64,000 nt of DNA from Raineyella antarctica. Its GTDB lineage: Bacteria > Actinomycetota > Actinomycetes > Propionibacteriales > Propionibacteriaceae. Shown here in pieces: positions 29,529 through 39,452 of this stretch. A model generated the notes under the pieces. That model saw only the letters and a program-made list of their open reading frames with translations. It did no database searches and had not been told where the DNA came from. The stretch lies in assembly GCF_900092135.1 (NCBI RefSeq), contig NZ_FMYF01000008.1, forward strand, positions 1-64,000, written 5' to 3'. How positions within the stretch are numbered: the stretch's first letter is position 1; each line of letters begins with the position of its first letter. A program made the position numbers and the translations under genes.

Positions 29529-30827
29529 ATGGAAACAGTGTGGTACCTGCTGGGTGCGGTGGTCTTCTTCGCCCTGATCATGGTGTCGATCGCTCTGCAC
29601 GAGGTCGGGCACCTGATCCCGGCCAAGCTGTTCGGCGTCAAGGTCACCGAGTACTTCGTCGGCTTCGGCCGGACCCTGTGGAAGCGCCGGATCGGCTCCA
29701 CCGACTACGGAGTGAAGGCCCTGCCGCTGGGCGGCTACGTCCGGCTGGTCGGCATGTACCCGCCCGCACCGGGCGACAACCACGTACGCGCCAGCGGCAC
29801 CAATGCCCTGCAGCAGATCGCCGAGGACGCCCGCGCCTACGAGTGGGAGGAGATCACCCCCGAGGACGACGGGAAGTTGCTGTTCCAGAAGCCGGTCTGG
29901 CAGCGCATCGTCATCATGTCCGGTGGCGTGGCGATGAACCTCCTGCTGGCCTTCCTCCTCTTGCTCGGCGTGACCGCCGGGGCCGGCGTCGCCCGGCCCA
30001 CGCTGGCCGTCGCCTCGGTCCCGGAGTGCGTGATCCCCGCCAACCGTGCCGACCGGCACTGTGGTCCGGGTGACCCGAAGACGCCCGCGTACGAGATGGG
30101 GCTGAAGCCGGGTGACGTGCTGGTCTCCTTCAACGGGCAACGGCTGCAGGACTGGGACCAGGTCTCCGGCCTGATCCGCGCGAACCTCTCCGCACCGGCC
30201 ACCCTCGTCGTGCAGCGCGACGGGCAGCAGGTCCCCCTCCCGACCGTGCCGACGGTCACCACCGGGGTGCCCAGCCGTCTCGATCCGGGGCGCAACATCG
30301 AGGCAGGCTTCCTCGGTGTCACCCCGAAGGTCGAGGTGCAGCGGGGTGGCCCGGTCGCCGTCGGCAAGGACATGTGGACGATGAGCAAGCAGTCGGCCTA
30401 CGCCCTGCTGCGGTTCCCGGTGAAGGTCTGGCGCACCGGCGTCGACATGGTCACCGGCCGGCCGCGCGACGTGTACGGGCCGGTCAGCGTGGTCGGAGCC
30501 TCCCGCGTCGCCGGCGAGATCGTCACCACCAACCTGCTCACCTCGGGCAGCAAGGTCGCTGTCGTCGCCCAGTTGCTGGGCTCGGTGAACCTGTTCCTCG
30601 CGCTGTTCAACATCGTCCCGCTCCCACCGCTGGACGGGGGCCACGTGGCCGGAGCCATCTGGGACGGGGTACGCCGGACCATCGCACGGTTGCGGCGCCG
30701 GGCCATGCCGCCCCCCTTCGACACCGCCAAGCTGCTGCCGATCTCCTGGGCGGTGACGGCACTCTTCATCGTGTCGGGGGCGGTGCTGATCATCGCGGAC
30801 CTGATCAACCCGATCCGGCTCTTCTGA
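29529..30827 (+). CDS. rip: Site-2 protease (RseP/Rip1-like, M50)
   Basis: A 432-residue intramembrane zinc protease. HEVGH in the first membrane segment gives two zinc ligands and the catalytic Glu; LPPLDGGH near residue 355 gives the third ligand. A PDZ domain lies in the middle (GLKPGDVLVSFNGQRLQDWDQV). Four membrane segments are seen. Homologues cut anti-sigma factors and control envelope responses. ATG 29529 is preceded by AGAGGACC. It sits between dxr and ispG as in most actinobacteria, but a nuclease gene now separates it from ispG. Confidence 0.92.
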   Translation: METVWYLLGAVVFFALIMVSIALHEVGHLIPAKLFGVKVTEYFVGFGRTLWKRRIGSTDYGVKALPLGGYVRLVGMYPPAPGDNHVRASGTNALQQIAEDARAYEWEEITPEDDGKLLFQKPVWQRIVIMSGGVAMNLLLAFLLLLGVTAGAGVARPTLAVASVPECVIPANRADRHCGPGDPKTPAYEMGLKPGDVLVSFNGQRLQDWDQVSGLIRANLSAPATLVVQRDGQQVPLPTVPTVTTGVPSRLDPGRNIEAGFLGVTPKVEVQRGGPVAVGKDMWTMSKQSAYALLRFPVKVWRTGVDMVTGRPRDVYGPVSVVGASRVAGEIVTTNLLTSGSKVAVVAQLLGSVNLFLALFNIVPLPPLDGGHVAGAIWDGVRRTIARLRRRAMPPPFDTAKLLPISWAVTALFIVSGAVLIIADLINPIRLF

Positions 30828-30830
30828 GCC

Positions 30831-30861
30831 CCGTCCCCGAGGGTGACGCCCGCGGGGACGG
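30831..30861 (+). terminator. Terminator hairpin after rip
   Basis: CCGTCCCC at 30831-30838 pairs with GGGGACGG at 30854-30861, starting 4 nt after the stop codon. Confidence 0.65.
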
Positions 30862-30984
30862 CGGACGACGAGCAGGGGAAGGTCGGATGAATTCTTGCCC
30901 CTGAGGACCTCCTGAGGAGATGTTGACGGCGTTTCCGACCGTACGGTGACAGACGTCCCTTCCCGCCCTCCCCAGGAGTGCCCC

Positions 30985-33396
30985 ATGTCCTCACGTCCCC
31001 GCAAGGTGGCGGCCGGGATCGCAACAGCACTTGGTGCGTTGCTCCTCATGCCGCTGGCCGTCGCCCCCGCTTCCGCTGCCCCCCCCGTCCACTTGGTCCT
31101 CTCCGAGGTCTACGGCGGCGGGGGCAACTCCGGCGCCACCCTCACCCACGACTTCGTCGAGCTGTACAACCCGACCACCACCGCCGTGTCCCTGTCCGGC
31201 CTGTCCCTCCGGTACTACTCCGCCACCGGCGGCGGCGGTAACACGTGCACCCTGCCGGCCACGGCGAGCGTCGCCCCGGGCGGGCACTACCTGGTCCAGC
31301 AGGCCAAGGGGAACGGTGGGACCACCGCGCTGCCCACGCCGGACGCGATCTGCACGCTGGCGATGAGCGGCACCGACGGTCGCATCGACCTCGTCTCCGG
31401 CGCGACCATCGTCGACAGGGTCGGCTACGGCGGCGCGACCACGTACGAGGGCACCGGTGCGGCGCCGGGACTGTCGAGCACCACCTCGGCCCAGCGCAGG
31501 ACCGACGGGGCAGGCTACGTCGACACCGACGACAACAAGGCCGACTTCACCGCCGGGACCCCGACGCCCAGGAACAGCACGTCCTCGGGTGGCGGCACCG
31601 ACCCCGAGCCGGTGCTCACCCGGACCATCGCCGAGATCCAGGGCACCGGGGCCGCATCGCCGTTCGTCGGCCAGAAGGTCACCACCCAGGGCGTCGTCAC
31701 CGCCGCGTACCCGATCGGTGGCTTCAACGGCGTCTACCTGCAGACCCCCGGCACCGGCGGCACCGCGAAGAAGCCGGGCGATGCCTCCGACGGCATCTTC
31801 GTCTACTCCTCCGCGGCCGCCGCCGGCCTGGAGGTCGGCGACTGCGTGGTCGTCGAGGGCTCCACGGTCAAGGAGTACAACGGCCTGACCGAACTGGACG
31901 GGGGCGCGGTCACCGCCGCCGCGGACTGCGCGCCGGTCGCCCCGACCCGGCTGGCGGCGCTGCCGGCGACGGACGCCGAGAAGGAGCCCTACGAGGGCAT
32001 GCTCGTGCTCCCCGAGGGCACGCACACCATCACGAACAACTACCAGCTCAACCAGTTCGGCCAGCTCGGGCTGACCCCGGGCACCGAACCGCTGTACACC
32101 GCGACCGACGTCGTCACGCCGGACCGGGCCGCGGCGTACGAGGCCGAGAACAAGAAGCGCTACATCACCCTCGACGACGGCTCGAGCTGGAACTACATGA
32201 CCAACAGCACCGCCAAGGACTCGCCGCTGCCGTACCTGTCCCAGGACGAGCCGATGCGCACCGGCTCCCAGGTGACCTTCACCCAGCCGGTCATCCTGGA
32301 CTACCGCTTCCAGTGGAACTACCAGCCGACCGGCCAGGTCGTCGGTGCCGCCGACGAGCAGGACCCGCTGGCCACCGAGAACGACCGCGAGGCCACCGCG
32401 CCCGCGGTCGGCGGTGACGTGAAGGTCGCCACGTTCAACGTGCTGAACTACTTCACCGACCTGGGCAAGGACGAGGCCGGCTGCAAGGCCTACACCGACC
32501 GCGACGGCAACCCGGTGGCGACCAACTACTGCGAGGTCCGCGGCGCGTACAGCGAGCAGGCCTTCGCCGACCAGCAGGCCAAGATCGTCACCGCGATCAA
32601 CGGACTGGGCGCCGACGTGGTCTCACTGGAGGAGATCGAGGCCTCCTCGGCCATCTCCTACCTGCCCGGCCAGGACCGCGACAAGGCCCTGGCCGCGCTC
32701 GTCCGGGCGCTGAACGCGGCCGGCGGCACCTGGGCGTACGTCCCCTCGCCGACCGTCGTGCCCAGCAACGAGGACGTCATCCGTACGGCCTTCATCTACA
32801 ACCCCGACCGGGTCCAGCTGCTGGGCGCCTCCCAGATCCTGGTCGACCCGGCCTTCGCGAACGCCCGACAGCCGCTGGCGCAGAAGTTCAAGCTGCGCAA
32901 CGCGGGCTCGCCGTTCGTCGTGGTCGCCAACCACTTCAAGTCGAAGGGCTCCGGCGAGGACGACGGCACCGGCCAGGGCCGCTCCAACCCGTCGCGCGTC
33001 GAGCAGGCCAAGGCGCTGACCGGCTGGGTCTCCGAGCTGTACCCGGACGAGGCCGTGCTGCTGGCCGGCGACTTCAATGCCTACTCCAAGGAGGACCCGG
33101 TCCGGGCCATCGAGGCCGCCGGCTACACCAACCTGGCCACGGCGTACGAGCCGGCCTCGGCGACCTACCAGTTCGACGGCCGCCTCGGCTCGCTCGACCA
33201 CGTCTTCGCCAACAAGAAGGCGCGGTCCCTGGTCAGCGGTGCCGGCGTCTGGGACATCAACGCCGACGAGTCGGTGGCGATGCAGTACTCGCGTCGCAAC
33301 TACAACGTGACCGACTTCCACACCACCGGCGCGTACGCCTCCTCCGACCACGACCCGATCGTGGTCGGGCTCGCGGCGAAGGGCGCCAAGCGCTGA
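30985..33396 (+). CDS. Secreted ExeM/NucH-like nuclease
   Basis: An 803-residue exported protein. Residues 1-33 are a signal peptide ending in APASAAPP. Residues 35-150 form a lamin-tail domain (LVLSEVYGGGGNSGATLTHDFVELYNP). Residues 200-320 form an OB-like domain (QKVTTQGVVTA, GIFVYSS). Residues 480-795 form an endonuclease/exonuclease/phosphatase domain with ATFNVLNYF, DVVSLEEIE, NHFKSKG, LLAGDFNAYSKEDP and SSDHDPIVVGL. Such extracellular nucleases degrade environmental or biofilm DNA. No sortase signal or wall anchor is visible. ATG 30985 has CAGGAG. The gene stands alone between two terminators, inserted between rip and ispG. Confidence 0.88.
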   Translation: MSSRPRKVAAGIATALGALLLMPLAVAPASAAPPVHLVLSEVYGGGGNSGATLTHDFVELYNPTTTAVSLSGLSLRYYSATGGGGNTCTLPATASVAPGGHYLVQQAKGNGGTTALPTPDAICTLAMSGTDGRIDLVSGATIVDRVGYGGATTYEGTGAAPGLSSTTSAQRRTDGAGYVDTDDNKADFTAGTPTPRNSTSSGGGTDPEPVLTRTIAEIQGTGAASPFVGQKVTTQGVVTAAYPIGGFNGVYLQTPGTGGTAKKPGDASDGIFVYSSAAAAGLEVGDCVVVEGSTVKEYNGLTELDGGAVTAAADCAPVAPTRLAALPATDAEKEPYEGMLVLPEGTHTITNNYQLNQFGQLGLTPGTEPLYTATDVVTPDRAAAYEAENKKRYITLDDGSSWNYMTNSTAKDSPLPYLSQDEPMRTGSQVTFTQPVILDYRFQWNYQPTGQVVGAADEQDPLATENDREATAPAVGGDVKVATFNVLNYFTDLGKDEAGCKAYTDRDGNPVATNYCEVRGAYSEQAFADQQAKIVTAINGLGADVVSLEEIEASSAISYLPGQDRDKALAALVRALNAAGGTWAYVPSPTVVPSNEDVIRTAFIYNPDRVQLLGASQILVDPAFANARQPLAQKFKLRNAGSPFVVVANHFKSKGSGEDDGTGQGRSNPSRVEQAKALTGWVSELYPDEAVLLAGDFNAYSKEDPVRAIEAAGYTNLATAYEPASATYQFDGRLGSLDHVFANKKARSLVSGAGVWDINADESVAMQYSRRNYNVTDFHTTGAYASSDHDPIVVGLAAKGAKR

Positions 33397-33420
33397 GGCT
33401 CCGCCCACCCCGGATGCTGA

Positions 33421-33455
33421 GGGGCCGACGAGGGACTGTGTTCTTCGTCGGCCCC
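33421..33455 (+). terminator. Terminator hairpin after the nuclease gene
   Basis: GGGGCCGACGA at 33421-33431 pairs perfectly with TCGTCGGCCCC at 33445-33455, followed by GTTGTGGTGTGTGT, which is T-rich for this genome. Confidence 0.8.
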
Positions 33456-33471
33456 GTTGTGGTGTGTGTCC

Positions 33472-33477
33472 TACTCT
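33472..33477 (+). promoter_or_regulatory. -10 box TACTCT of ispG
   Basis: TACTCT, then GTACCC, then ATG at 33484. The 6-nt spacing implies a leaderless ispG transcript separate from the nuclease. Confidence 0.55.
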
Positions 33478-33483
33478 GTACCC

Positions 33484-34635
33484 ATGGCAACAAGTCTCGG
33501 CATGCCCGCTCCCGCCCCGATCCAGCTCGCCCCGCGCCACGTGACGCGCAAGCTGAAGCTCGGCAACGTGGAGGTCGGCGGTGACGCCCCCATCTCGGTG
33601 CAGTCCATGACGACCACGAAGACCACTGACATCAACGGCACGCTGCAGCAGATCGCCGAGCTCACCGCCGCCGGCTGCGACATCGTCCGGGTGGCCGTGC
33701 CCAGCCAGGACGATGCCGACGTCCTGCACATCATCGCCAAGAAGTCGAAGATCCCGGTGATCGCCGACATCCACTTCCAGCCGCGCTACGTCTTCCAGGC
33801 GATCGAGGCAGGTTGTGCGGGGGTCCGCGTGAACCCGGGCAACATCAAGCAGTTCGACGACAAGATCGCCGACATCGCCAGGGCGGCCTCGGACGCCGGC
33901 GTCCCGCTGCGGATCGGGATCAACGCGGGCTCGCTCGACAAGCGGATCATGCAGAAGTACGGCTCGGCCACCCCCGAGGCCCTCGTCGCCTCGGCGATGC
34001 AGGAGGCCCGGCTGTTCGAGGACGTGGACTTCCACGACTTCGCCATCTCGGTCAAGCACCACGACCCGGTGGTGATGATCCGGGCCTACCAGCTGCTGGC
34101 CGAGGCCTGCGACTACCCGCTGCACCTGGGCGTCACCGAGGCGGGCCCGGCGTTCCAGGGCACGATCAAGTCCTCGGTCGCGTTCGGGGCGCTGCTGGCC
34201 CAGGGCATCGGTGACACGATCCGGGTCTCCCTGTCCGCCCCGCCCGTCGAGGAGGTCAAGGTCGGCGTCAAGATCCTCGAGGCGCTCAACCTGCGGCCGC
34301 GCCACCTGGAGATCGTCTCCTGCCCCTCGTGCGGGCGGGCCCAGGTGGACGTCTACACCCTGGCCGAGGAGGTCACCAAGGGGCTGGAGGGCATGACCGT
34401 GCCGCTGCGCGTAGCCGTCATGGGCTGCGTCGTCAACGGGCCCGGCGAGGCCCGCGAGGCCGACCTCGGCGTCGCCTCGGGCAACGGCAAGGGCCAGATC
34501 TTCGTCCACGGCGAGGTCGTCAAGACCGTCCCCGAGGACCAGATCGTCGCCACCCTGATCGAGGAGGCCAACCGCCTCGCCGAGACGCTGGAAGCCGACC
34601 AGGCGGACGCCGCACCGATCGTCAGCGTCAGCTGA
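33484..34635 (+). CDS. ispG: 4-hydroxy-3-methylbut-2-enyl diphosphate synthase
   Basis: A 383-residue 4Fe-4S enzyme of the MEP pathway (GcpE). [25 protein letters not shown] and GINAGSLD are canonical in the TIM-barrel half. The cluster cysteines are in [11 protein letters not shown] and in [18 protein letters not shown] 33484 is supported by its leaderless promoter; the upstream in-frame start at 33457 lies inside the terminator. It works after IspF and shares the pathway with dxr in this window. Confidence 0.95.
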   Translation: MATSLGMPAPAPIQLAPRHVTRKLKLGNVEVGGDAPISVQSMTTTKTTDINGTLQQIAELTAAGCDIVRVAVPSQDDADVLHIIAKKSKIPVIADIHFQPRYVFQAIEAGCAGVRVNPGNIKQFDDKIADIARAASDAGVPLRIGINAGSLDKRIMQKYGSATPEALVASAMQEARLFEDVDFHDFAISVKHHDPVVMIRAYQLLAEACDYPLHLGVTEAGPAFQGTIKSSVAFGALLAQGIGDTIRVSLSAPPVEEVKVGVKILEALNLRPRHLEIVSCPSCGRAQVDVYTLAEEVTKGLEGMTVPLRVAVMGCVVNGPGEAREADLGVASGNGKGQIFVHGEVVKTVPEDQIVATLIEEANRLAETLEADQADAAPIVSVS

Positions 34636-34652
34636 CCCGAAGGGGAACGACC

Positions 34653-35519
34653 ATGTGGGCACCGCCACGACCCTCCACCAGTTTCGGCGTACGAACGCTG
34701 GGCCCCGAGGACCTGCCGGCCGCCCTCGCCCTGCTGCACCTGGCCCCGGTCGACAACCTGTACGTCGCCGCCCGGGTACGCTCGGGAGGCCTGGACCGGA
34801 TCACCCTCGGCTGCCCGGTGTGGGGGTACGAGGTCGGCGGCGAATTGAGGTCGATGCTGCACGCCGGGTCCAACATGGTGCCGGTGAACGCAGACGACCG
34901 GGCCTGCGCGGCCTTCGCTGCCTTCGCCGGATTCCAGCGCTTCGCGTCCTCGATCATCGGGCCCTCCGAGGCGGCGATGGGCCTGTACCACGAACTGGTC
35001 GACAGGTGGGGCGGGCCGTGGGCCGAGGCCCGCGACATCCGCGCGCACCAGCCGGTGATGCTGATCGACCACGAGCCGGACATCGCCGCCGACCCGCGGG
35101 TCCGGCAGGTCACCCTGGCCCAATGGGACGCGTACGCCGACGCAGCGGTGGCGATGTACACCGAGGAGGTCGGCCAGTCCCCGGCCGTGAACGGTTCGGA
35201 CGTGTCCTACCGCGTCTACATCCGGTCACTGATCCAGCAGGGACGCTCGTACGCGATCGTCGAGGACGGGCGGGTCATCTTCAAGGCCGACATCGGCTCG
35301 GCGACGTCGACGCGCTGCCAGGTGCAGGGCGTCTGGGTCGCCCCGTCCCACCGCGGCAGGGGCATCGCCGCACCGGCGATGGCCGCGGTGATCAGCCAGG
35401 CCCGCCAGCAGTGGCCGGTGGTGACGCTCTACGTCAACGACTTCAACGCGCCCGCCCTGGCCACCTATCGCCGGGCCGGGATGCGCCAGGTCGGTGAGTT
35501 CGCCACCGTCCTCTACTAG
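34653..35519 (+). CDS. DUF4081-GNAT acetyltransferase
   Basis: A 288-residue two-part protein. The N-terminal half (GPEDLPAALALLHLAPVDNLYVAARV) is a DUF4081-type domain. The C-terminal half is a GNAT fold with QGVWVAPSHRGRGIAAPAMAAV (acetyl-CoA loop) and LYVNDFNAPALATYRRAGMRQVG. The gene directly follows ispG in many actinobacteria, but the substrate is unknown. ATG 34653 has AAGGGGAA upstream, 17 nt after ispG, so the two are probably one operon. Confidence 0.85.
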   Translation: MWAPPRPSTSFGVRTLGPEDLPAALALLHLAPVDNLYVAARVRSGGLDRITLGCPVWGYEVGGELRSMLHAGSNMVPVNADDRACAAFAAFAGFQRFASSIIGPSEAAMGLYHELVDRWGGPWAEARDIRAHQPVMLIDHEPDIAADPRVRQVTLAQWDAYADAAVAMYTEEVGQSPAVNGSDVSYRVYIRSLIQQGRSYAIVEDGRVIFKADIGSATSTRCQVQGVWVAPSHRGRGIAAPAMAAVISQARQQWPVVTLYVNDFNAPALATYRRAGMRQVGEFATVLY

Positions 35520-35559
35520 CCTGTCGCCGGGGACCGCCGGTCCGGAGGGGCGAGCAGGC

Positions 35560-36768
35560 ATGCACAGGAATCGCAGGGCCAGGAGCACGCTCGTGGCGGC
35601 ACTGGCGGCCGCCGTCCTCGTGGCGGGCTGTGGCCCGACGGAAGGGGCCCAGCCGCCCGCAACCGCCCCCACGACGTCCGCCCCCACGACGACCGACCCC
35701 ACCCCGAGTGCGGCACCCGCCCGTACGGTCAGCGTCGCCCTGGCCGGTGACCTGCTGTGGCACAACACCACCTGGTTCTCCGCGCAGGAGGACGCCCACG
35801 CCAAGGGGCAGGCCGGCACGGACCAGTACGACTTCGGGCCGATGTTCGGTTCGATGGGCCCGGTGATCAAGGCGGCCGACCTGGCGGTCTGCCACGAGGA
35901 GGTCCCGGTCGGCCCCCAGGGCGGGCCCTACAGCAACTACCCGTCCTTCGCCGCGCCCCCGCAGGTCGCCGCAGGAGCAGCCGCCGCGGGCTATGACCTG
36001 TGCACCCTCGGCAGCAACCACTCCCTGGACGCCGGCACTGCCGGGATCACCAGGACGGTCGCCGACTTCCGCAGCGCCGGCATCGTCACCACCGGCGCGT
36101 ACGCCACCGAGGCCGACTCCAGGACCCCGGCCATCTACACCACCGAGTCCGGGGTGAAGGTCGCCGTCGTCGAGGCGGCGTACGGCCTGAACGGCTACCA
36201 ACTGCCGGCAGAACGCCAGTGGGCCGTGGACCGGATCGACACCGGCACGATGATCGCCAAGGCCAGGGCCGCCCGCGCCGCCGGTGCCGACATCGTGCTC
36301 GCCGCCCTGCACGACGGCACGGAGTACACCACGGCGCCCACCGCCGACCAGGTCGCGAACGCCAAGGCGTTGGCCGAGTCCGGGGTGATCGACCTCGTCT
36401 ATGGCCACCACGCGCACACCGTGCAGCCCTGGACCAAGGTCGGGAACACCTGGGTGGTCTACGGCCTCGGCAACCAGATCGCCCAGCAGAAGACCGAGCA
36501 GAGCGCCACCTACGAGGGCATCACCGCCCGGTTCACCTTCCACGAGGCCGCTCCGGGACGGTTCGAGGTCACCGAGGCGACGGCCATCCCGACGTACGTG
36601 ACCCACTACGCCGCCGGTCGCCCGATCCGCCTGGTGCACGTCACCGCGGCCCTCGACGGCAGCGCGCCGGTACCGGCCGGCGTCGAGCGGGCCACGCTGG
36701 AGCGTGCCCGGGACCGCACCCTGGCAGCGGTCCGCTCGCTGGGCGTCGAGGGCGTCACCGTCGGCTGA
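35560..36768 (+). CDS. CapA-like lipoprotein
   Basis: A 402-residue exported lipoprotein. The lipobox LVAGC is near residue 23, then a Thr/Pro-rich linker to about 55. The rest is a PGA_cap (CapA) metallophosphatase-like domain with [31 protein letters not shown] and [10 protein letters not shown]. CapA proteins act in poly-gamma-glutamate capsule export, but many actinobacterial members stand alone with unknown roles; no capB or capC is nearby. ATG 35560 follows GGAGGGG at a longer spacing and AGCAGG close by. Confidence 0.82.
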   Translation: MHRNRRARSTLVAALAAAVLVAGCGPTEGAQPPATAPTTSAPTTTDPTPSAAPARTVSVALAGDLLWHNTTWFSAQEDAHAKGQAGTDQYDFGPMFGSMGPVIKAADLAVCHEEVPVGPQGGPYSNYPSFAAPPQVAAGAAAAGYDLCTLGSNHSLDAGTAGITRTVADFRSAGIVTTGAYATEADSRTPAIYTTESGVKVAVVEAAYGLNGYQLPAERQWAVDRIDTGTMIAKARAARAAGADIVLAALHDGTEYTTAPTADQVANAKALAESGVIDLVYGHHAHTVQPWTKVGNTWVVYGLGNQIAQQKTEQSATYEGITARFTFHEAAPGRFEVTEATAIPTYVTHYAAGRPIRLVHVTAALDGSAPVPAGVERATLERARDRTLAAVRSLGVEGVTVG

Positions 36769-36807
36769 GGGTGGTGACTGGCGTACGGCCCGGCGCGGCG
36801 GGCGCGG

Positions 36808-36813
36808 TAGAGT
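36808..36813 (+). promoter_or_regulatory. Putative -10 box TAGAGT of proS
   Basis: TAGAGT about 32 nt before the proS GTG gives a short leader holding the GGGAG ribosome site. Confidence 0.4.
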
Positions 36814-36844
36814 CGGCCTGTCCATCGACCCCTGGGAGCCCCTT

Positions 36845-38602
36845 GTGATCACGAAGATGTCGGAGTTGTTCGTCCGGACCCTGCGCGAGGACCCGGCAGA
36901 CGCCGAGGTCCCGAGCCACCGCTGGCTGGTCCGCGGCGGCTACATCCGCCGTGCCGCCCCCGGCATCTACACCTGGCTGCCGCTGGGCCTGCGGGTGCTG
37001 CACAAGGTGGAGGACATCGTCCGCGAGGAGATGGACGCCATCGGCGGCCAGGAGGTCCACTTCCCGGCGCTGCTTCCGCGCGAGCCCTACGAGCTGACCA
37101 ACCGGTGGATCGAGTACGGCCCCAACCTGTTCCGGCTGAAGGACCGCAAGGGCAACGACATGCTCCTCGGCCCCACGCACGAGGAGATGTTCACCCTGCT
37201 GGTGAAGGACCTGTACTCCTCGTACAAGGACCTGCCCCTGGTGCTCTACCAGATCCAGACCAAGTACCGCGACGAGGCCCGCCCGCGGGCCGGCGTGCTG
37301 CGGGGCCGCGAGTTCGTGATGAAGGACTCCTACTCCTTCGACATCGACGACGCCGGCCTGCAGGCGGCGTACGACAAGCACCGCGACGCGTACATCCGGA
37401 TCTTCGACCGGCTCGGCCTGGAGTACGTGATCGTGCAGGCGATGTCCGGCGCGATGGGCGGCTCGGCCTCCGAGGAGTTCCTCGCCGTGGCCGAGAACGG
37501 CGAGGACACCTTCGTTCGCTCCCCGGGCGGCTACGCCGCGAACGTCGAGGCCGTCGCGATCGGCGCGCCCGAGCCGCTGCCGTACGACGCTGCGCCCGCC
37601 GCCCACGTGGAGGACACCCCCGACTCCACCACGATCGAGGCGCTGGTCCGGGTGGCCAACGACCTGCAGCCGCGCACCGACCGTCCGTGGGACGGCTCGG
37701 ACACCCTCAAGAACGTCGTGTTCATGCTGGAGTACCCCGACGGGACCAAGGAGCCGCTGGCGATCGGCCTGCCGGGCGACCGCGAGGTGGACGAGAAGCG
37801 CCTGGAGGCCCAGTTGGAGCCTGCCGTCGCCGTCCCCTTCGCCGAGGAGGACTTCGCCAGGTACCCCTCCCTGGTCAAGGGCTACATCGGACCGGGGGTG
37901 CTGGGGGAGGAGAACAGCTCCGGCATCCGCTACCTGACCGACCCCCGCGTGGTCGAGGGTACCCGTTGGATCACCGGCGCAGATGCTCCCCAGAAGCACG
38001 TCTTCGACCTGGTCTGCGGCCGGGACTTCACCTCCGACGGGGTGATCGACGTCGCCGAGATCCGCGCGGGTGACCCGTCGCCGGACGGCTCCGGACCGCT
38101 GCAGCTGGCCCGCGGGATCGAGATGGGCCACATCTTCCAGCTCGGCCGCAAGTACGCCGACGCGCTCGGCCTGAAGGTGCTGGACCAGAACGGCAAGCAG
38201 GTGACCGTCACCATGGGCTCGTACGGCGTGGGCGTCTCCCGCGCGGTCGCGGCCGTGGCCGAGACCACCTGTGACGAGAAGGGCCTGCGCTGGCCGCGCG
38301 CCCTGGCGCCGTTCGACGTGCAGCTGGTCGCCACCGGCAAGGGCACCGAGGTGGCCGACTACGCCGCCGGCCTGGCCCAGGAGCTCGACGCCGCCGGCAT
38401 CACCGTGCTGTACGACGACCGCAAGGCCTCCCCGGGGGTGAAGTTCGCCGACGCCGAGCTGCTCGGCATGCCGACCACCGTGGTGGTCGGTCGCGGCCTG
38501 GCCGAGGGCGTGGTCGAGCTTCGCGACCGGATCGAGGGCACGGCCGAGCAGGTCCCCGTCGCCGAGGCCGTCGAGCGGATCGTCGCCCAGGTCCGCGGCT
38601 GA
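36845..38602 (+). CDS. proS: Prolyl-tRNA synthetase
   Basis: A 585-residue bacterial-type class II synthetase. Motif 1 is in the [23 protein letters not shown] region, motif 2 [21 protein letters not shown], motif 3 [15 protein letters not shown] YbaK-like editing insertion occupies about 230-390 and clears misacylated Ala. The anticodon-binding domain is at the C-terminus ([22 protein letters not shown]). GTG 36845 has GGGAG 7 nt upstream; ATG 36857 is the alternative. Confidence 0.95.
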   Translation: MITKMSELFVRTLREDPADAEVPSHRWLVRGGYIRRAAPGIYTWLPLGLRVLHKVEDIVREEMDAIGGQEVHFPALLPREPYELTNRWIEYGPNLFRLKDRKGNDMLLGPTHEEMFTLLVKDLYSSYKDLPLVLYQIQTKYRDEARPRAGVLRGREFVMKDSYSFDIDDAGLQAAYDKHRDAYIRIFDRLGLEYVIVQAMSGAMGGSASEEFLAVAENGEDTFVRSPGGYAANVEAVAIGAPEPLPYDAAPAAHVEDTPDSTTIEALVRVANDLQPRTDRPWDGSDTLKNVVFMLEYPDGTKEPLAIGLPGDREVDEKRLEAQLEPAVAVPFAEEDFARYPSLVKGYIGPGVLGEENSSGIRYLTDPRVVEGTRWITGADAPQKHVFDLVCGRDFTSDGVIDVAEIRAGDPSPDGSGPLQLARGIEMGHIFQLGRKYADALGLKVLDQNGKQVTVTMGSYGVGVSRAVAAVAETTCDEKGLRWPRALAPFDVQLVATGKGTEVADYAAGLAQELDAAGITVLYDDRKASPGVKFADAELLGMPTTVVVGRGLAEGVVELRDRIEGTAEQVPVAEAVERIVAQVRG

Positions 38603-38618
38603 CCCGGTCGGCGGAGAT

Positions 38619-39413
38619 GTGACCCAGGCCCTGGCGGACCTCCCGATCTGGGTGGTGGCCGGGCTGGTGGCCGTCGCCTTCGTGGCCGGGTGGGTGGATG
38701 CCGTCGTCGGTGGCGGAGGCCTGATCCAGCTGCCCGCCCTGCTGCTCGGGCTCCCGGCGGACACCCCGGTCGCGACGATCTCCGGCACGAACAAGATCTC
38801 CTCCTTCGCCGGCACCACCAGCGCGACCCTCACCTACCTGCGCCGCATCCGCGTCGACTGGCGTGACGTGCTGCCCCTGATGGCCGGCGCCGCGGTCGGG
38901 TCGGCGATCGGGGCCCGGATGGTCACCTACCTGCCCAAGGAATGGTTCACCCCCTTCGTCCTGCTCGCACTCCTGGTCGTCGGCGGCTACCTGTGGCGTC
39001 GACCGACGTTCGGGCTGGAGTCGCACCGGCGGTACGAGGGCCGCGGGCTCGCCGTGCGGTCGGCCACGATCGGCCTGGGCGTCGGCGTGTACGACGGCTT
39101 CCTCGGCCCGGGCACGGGCACCTTCTTCGTCATCCTGATCGTCGGGGTGCTCGGCTACGGCTTCCTGGAGGCCACGGCCCGGGCGAAGCTGGCGAACATG
39201 ACCACCAACATCGCCGCCATCGCGACGCTGGCCGGCCACATCAACTGGCCGTTGGGCCTGATGATGGCGGTGGCGAACGTCACCGGCGGACTGACCGGGG
39301 CGCGGATGGCGTTGCGGCACGGCAACGGCTTCATCCGCAAGGTGCTGCTCGTGGTGGTGGCCGCCCTGGTGGTCCGGCTCTCCTTCGACCTCGTCCGTCA
39401 GCTGGCCGGCTGA
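38619..39413 (+). CDS. TauE/SafE (TSUP) family permease
   Basis: A 264-residue membrane protein with about eight hydrophobic segments in two repeats. GWVDAVVGGGGLIQLPALLL and GVYDGFLGPGTGTFF are the duplicated TSUP motifs. Members export sulfite or sulfonate-related anions; the substrate here is unknown. GTG 38619 lies 16 nt after proS with GGAG very close upstream, so the start is only moderately sure. It is convergent with the DUF4439 gene. Confidence 0.87.
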   Translation: MTQALADLPIWVVAGLVAVAFVAGWVDAVVGGGGLIQLPALLLGLPADTPVATISGTNKISSFAGTTSATLTYLRRIRVDWRDVLPLMAGAAVGSAIGARMVTYLPKEWFTPFVLLALLVVGGYLWRRPTFGLESHRRYEGRGLAVRSATIGLGVGVYDGFLGPGTGTFFVILIVGVLGYGFLEATARAKLANMTTNIAAIATLAGHINWPLGLMMAVANVTGGLTGARMALRHGNGFIRKVLLVVVAALVVRLSFDLVRQLAG

Positions 39414-39452
39414 CCCGTACGCACGGCCCGGTCCGACCCCGATCCGTTCCGG

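Noticed and set aside
28614-31049. An 811-residue open frame antisense to dxr and rip
   Set aside because: It spans two verified genes and their gap; it is a shadow of third-position GC bias.
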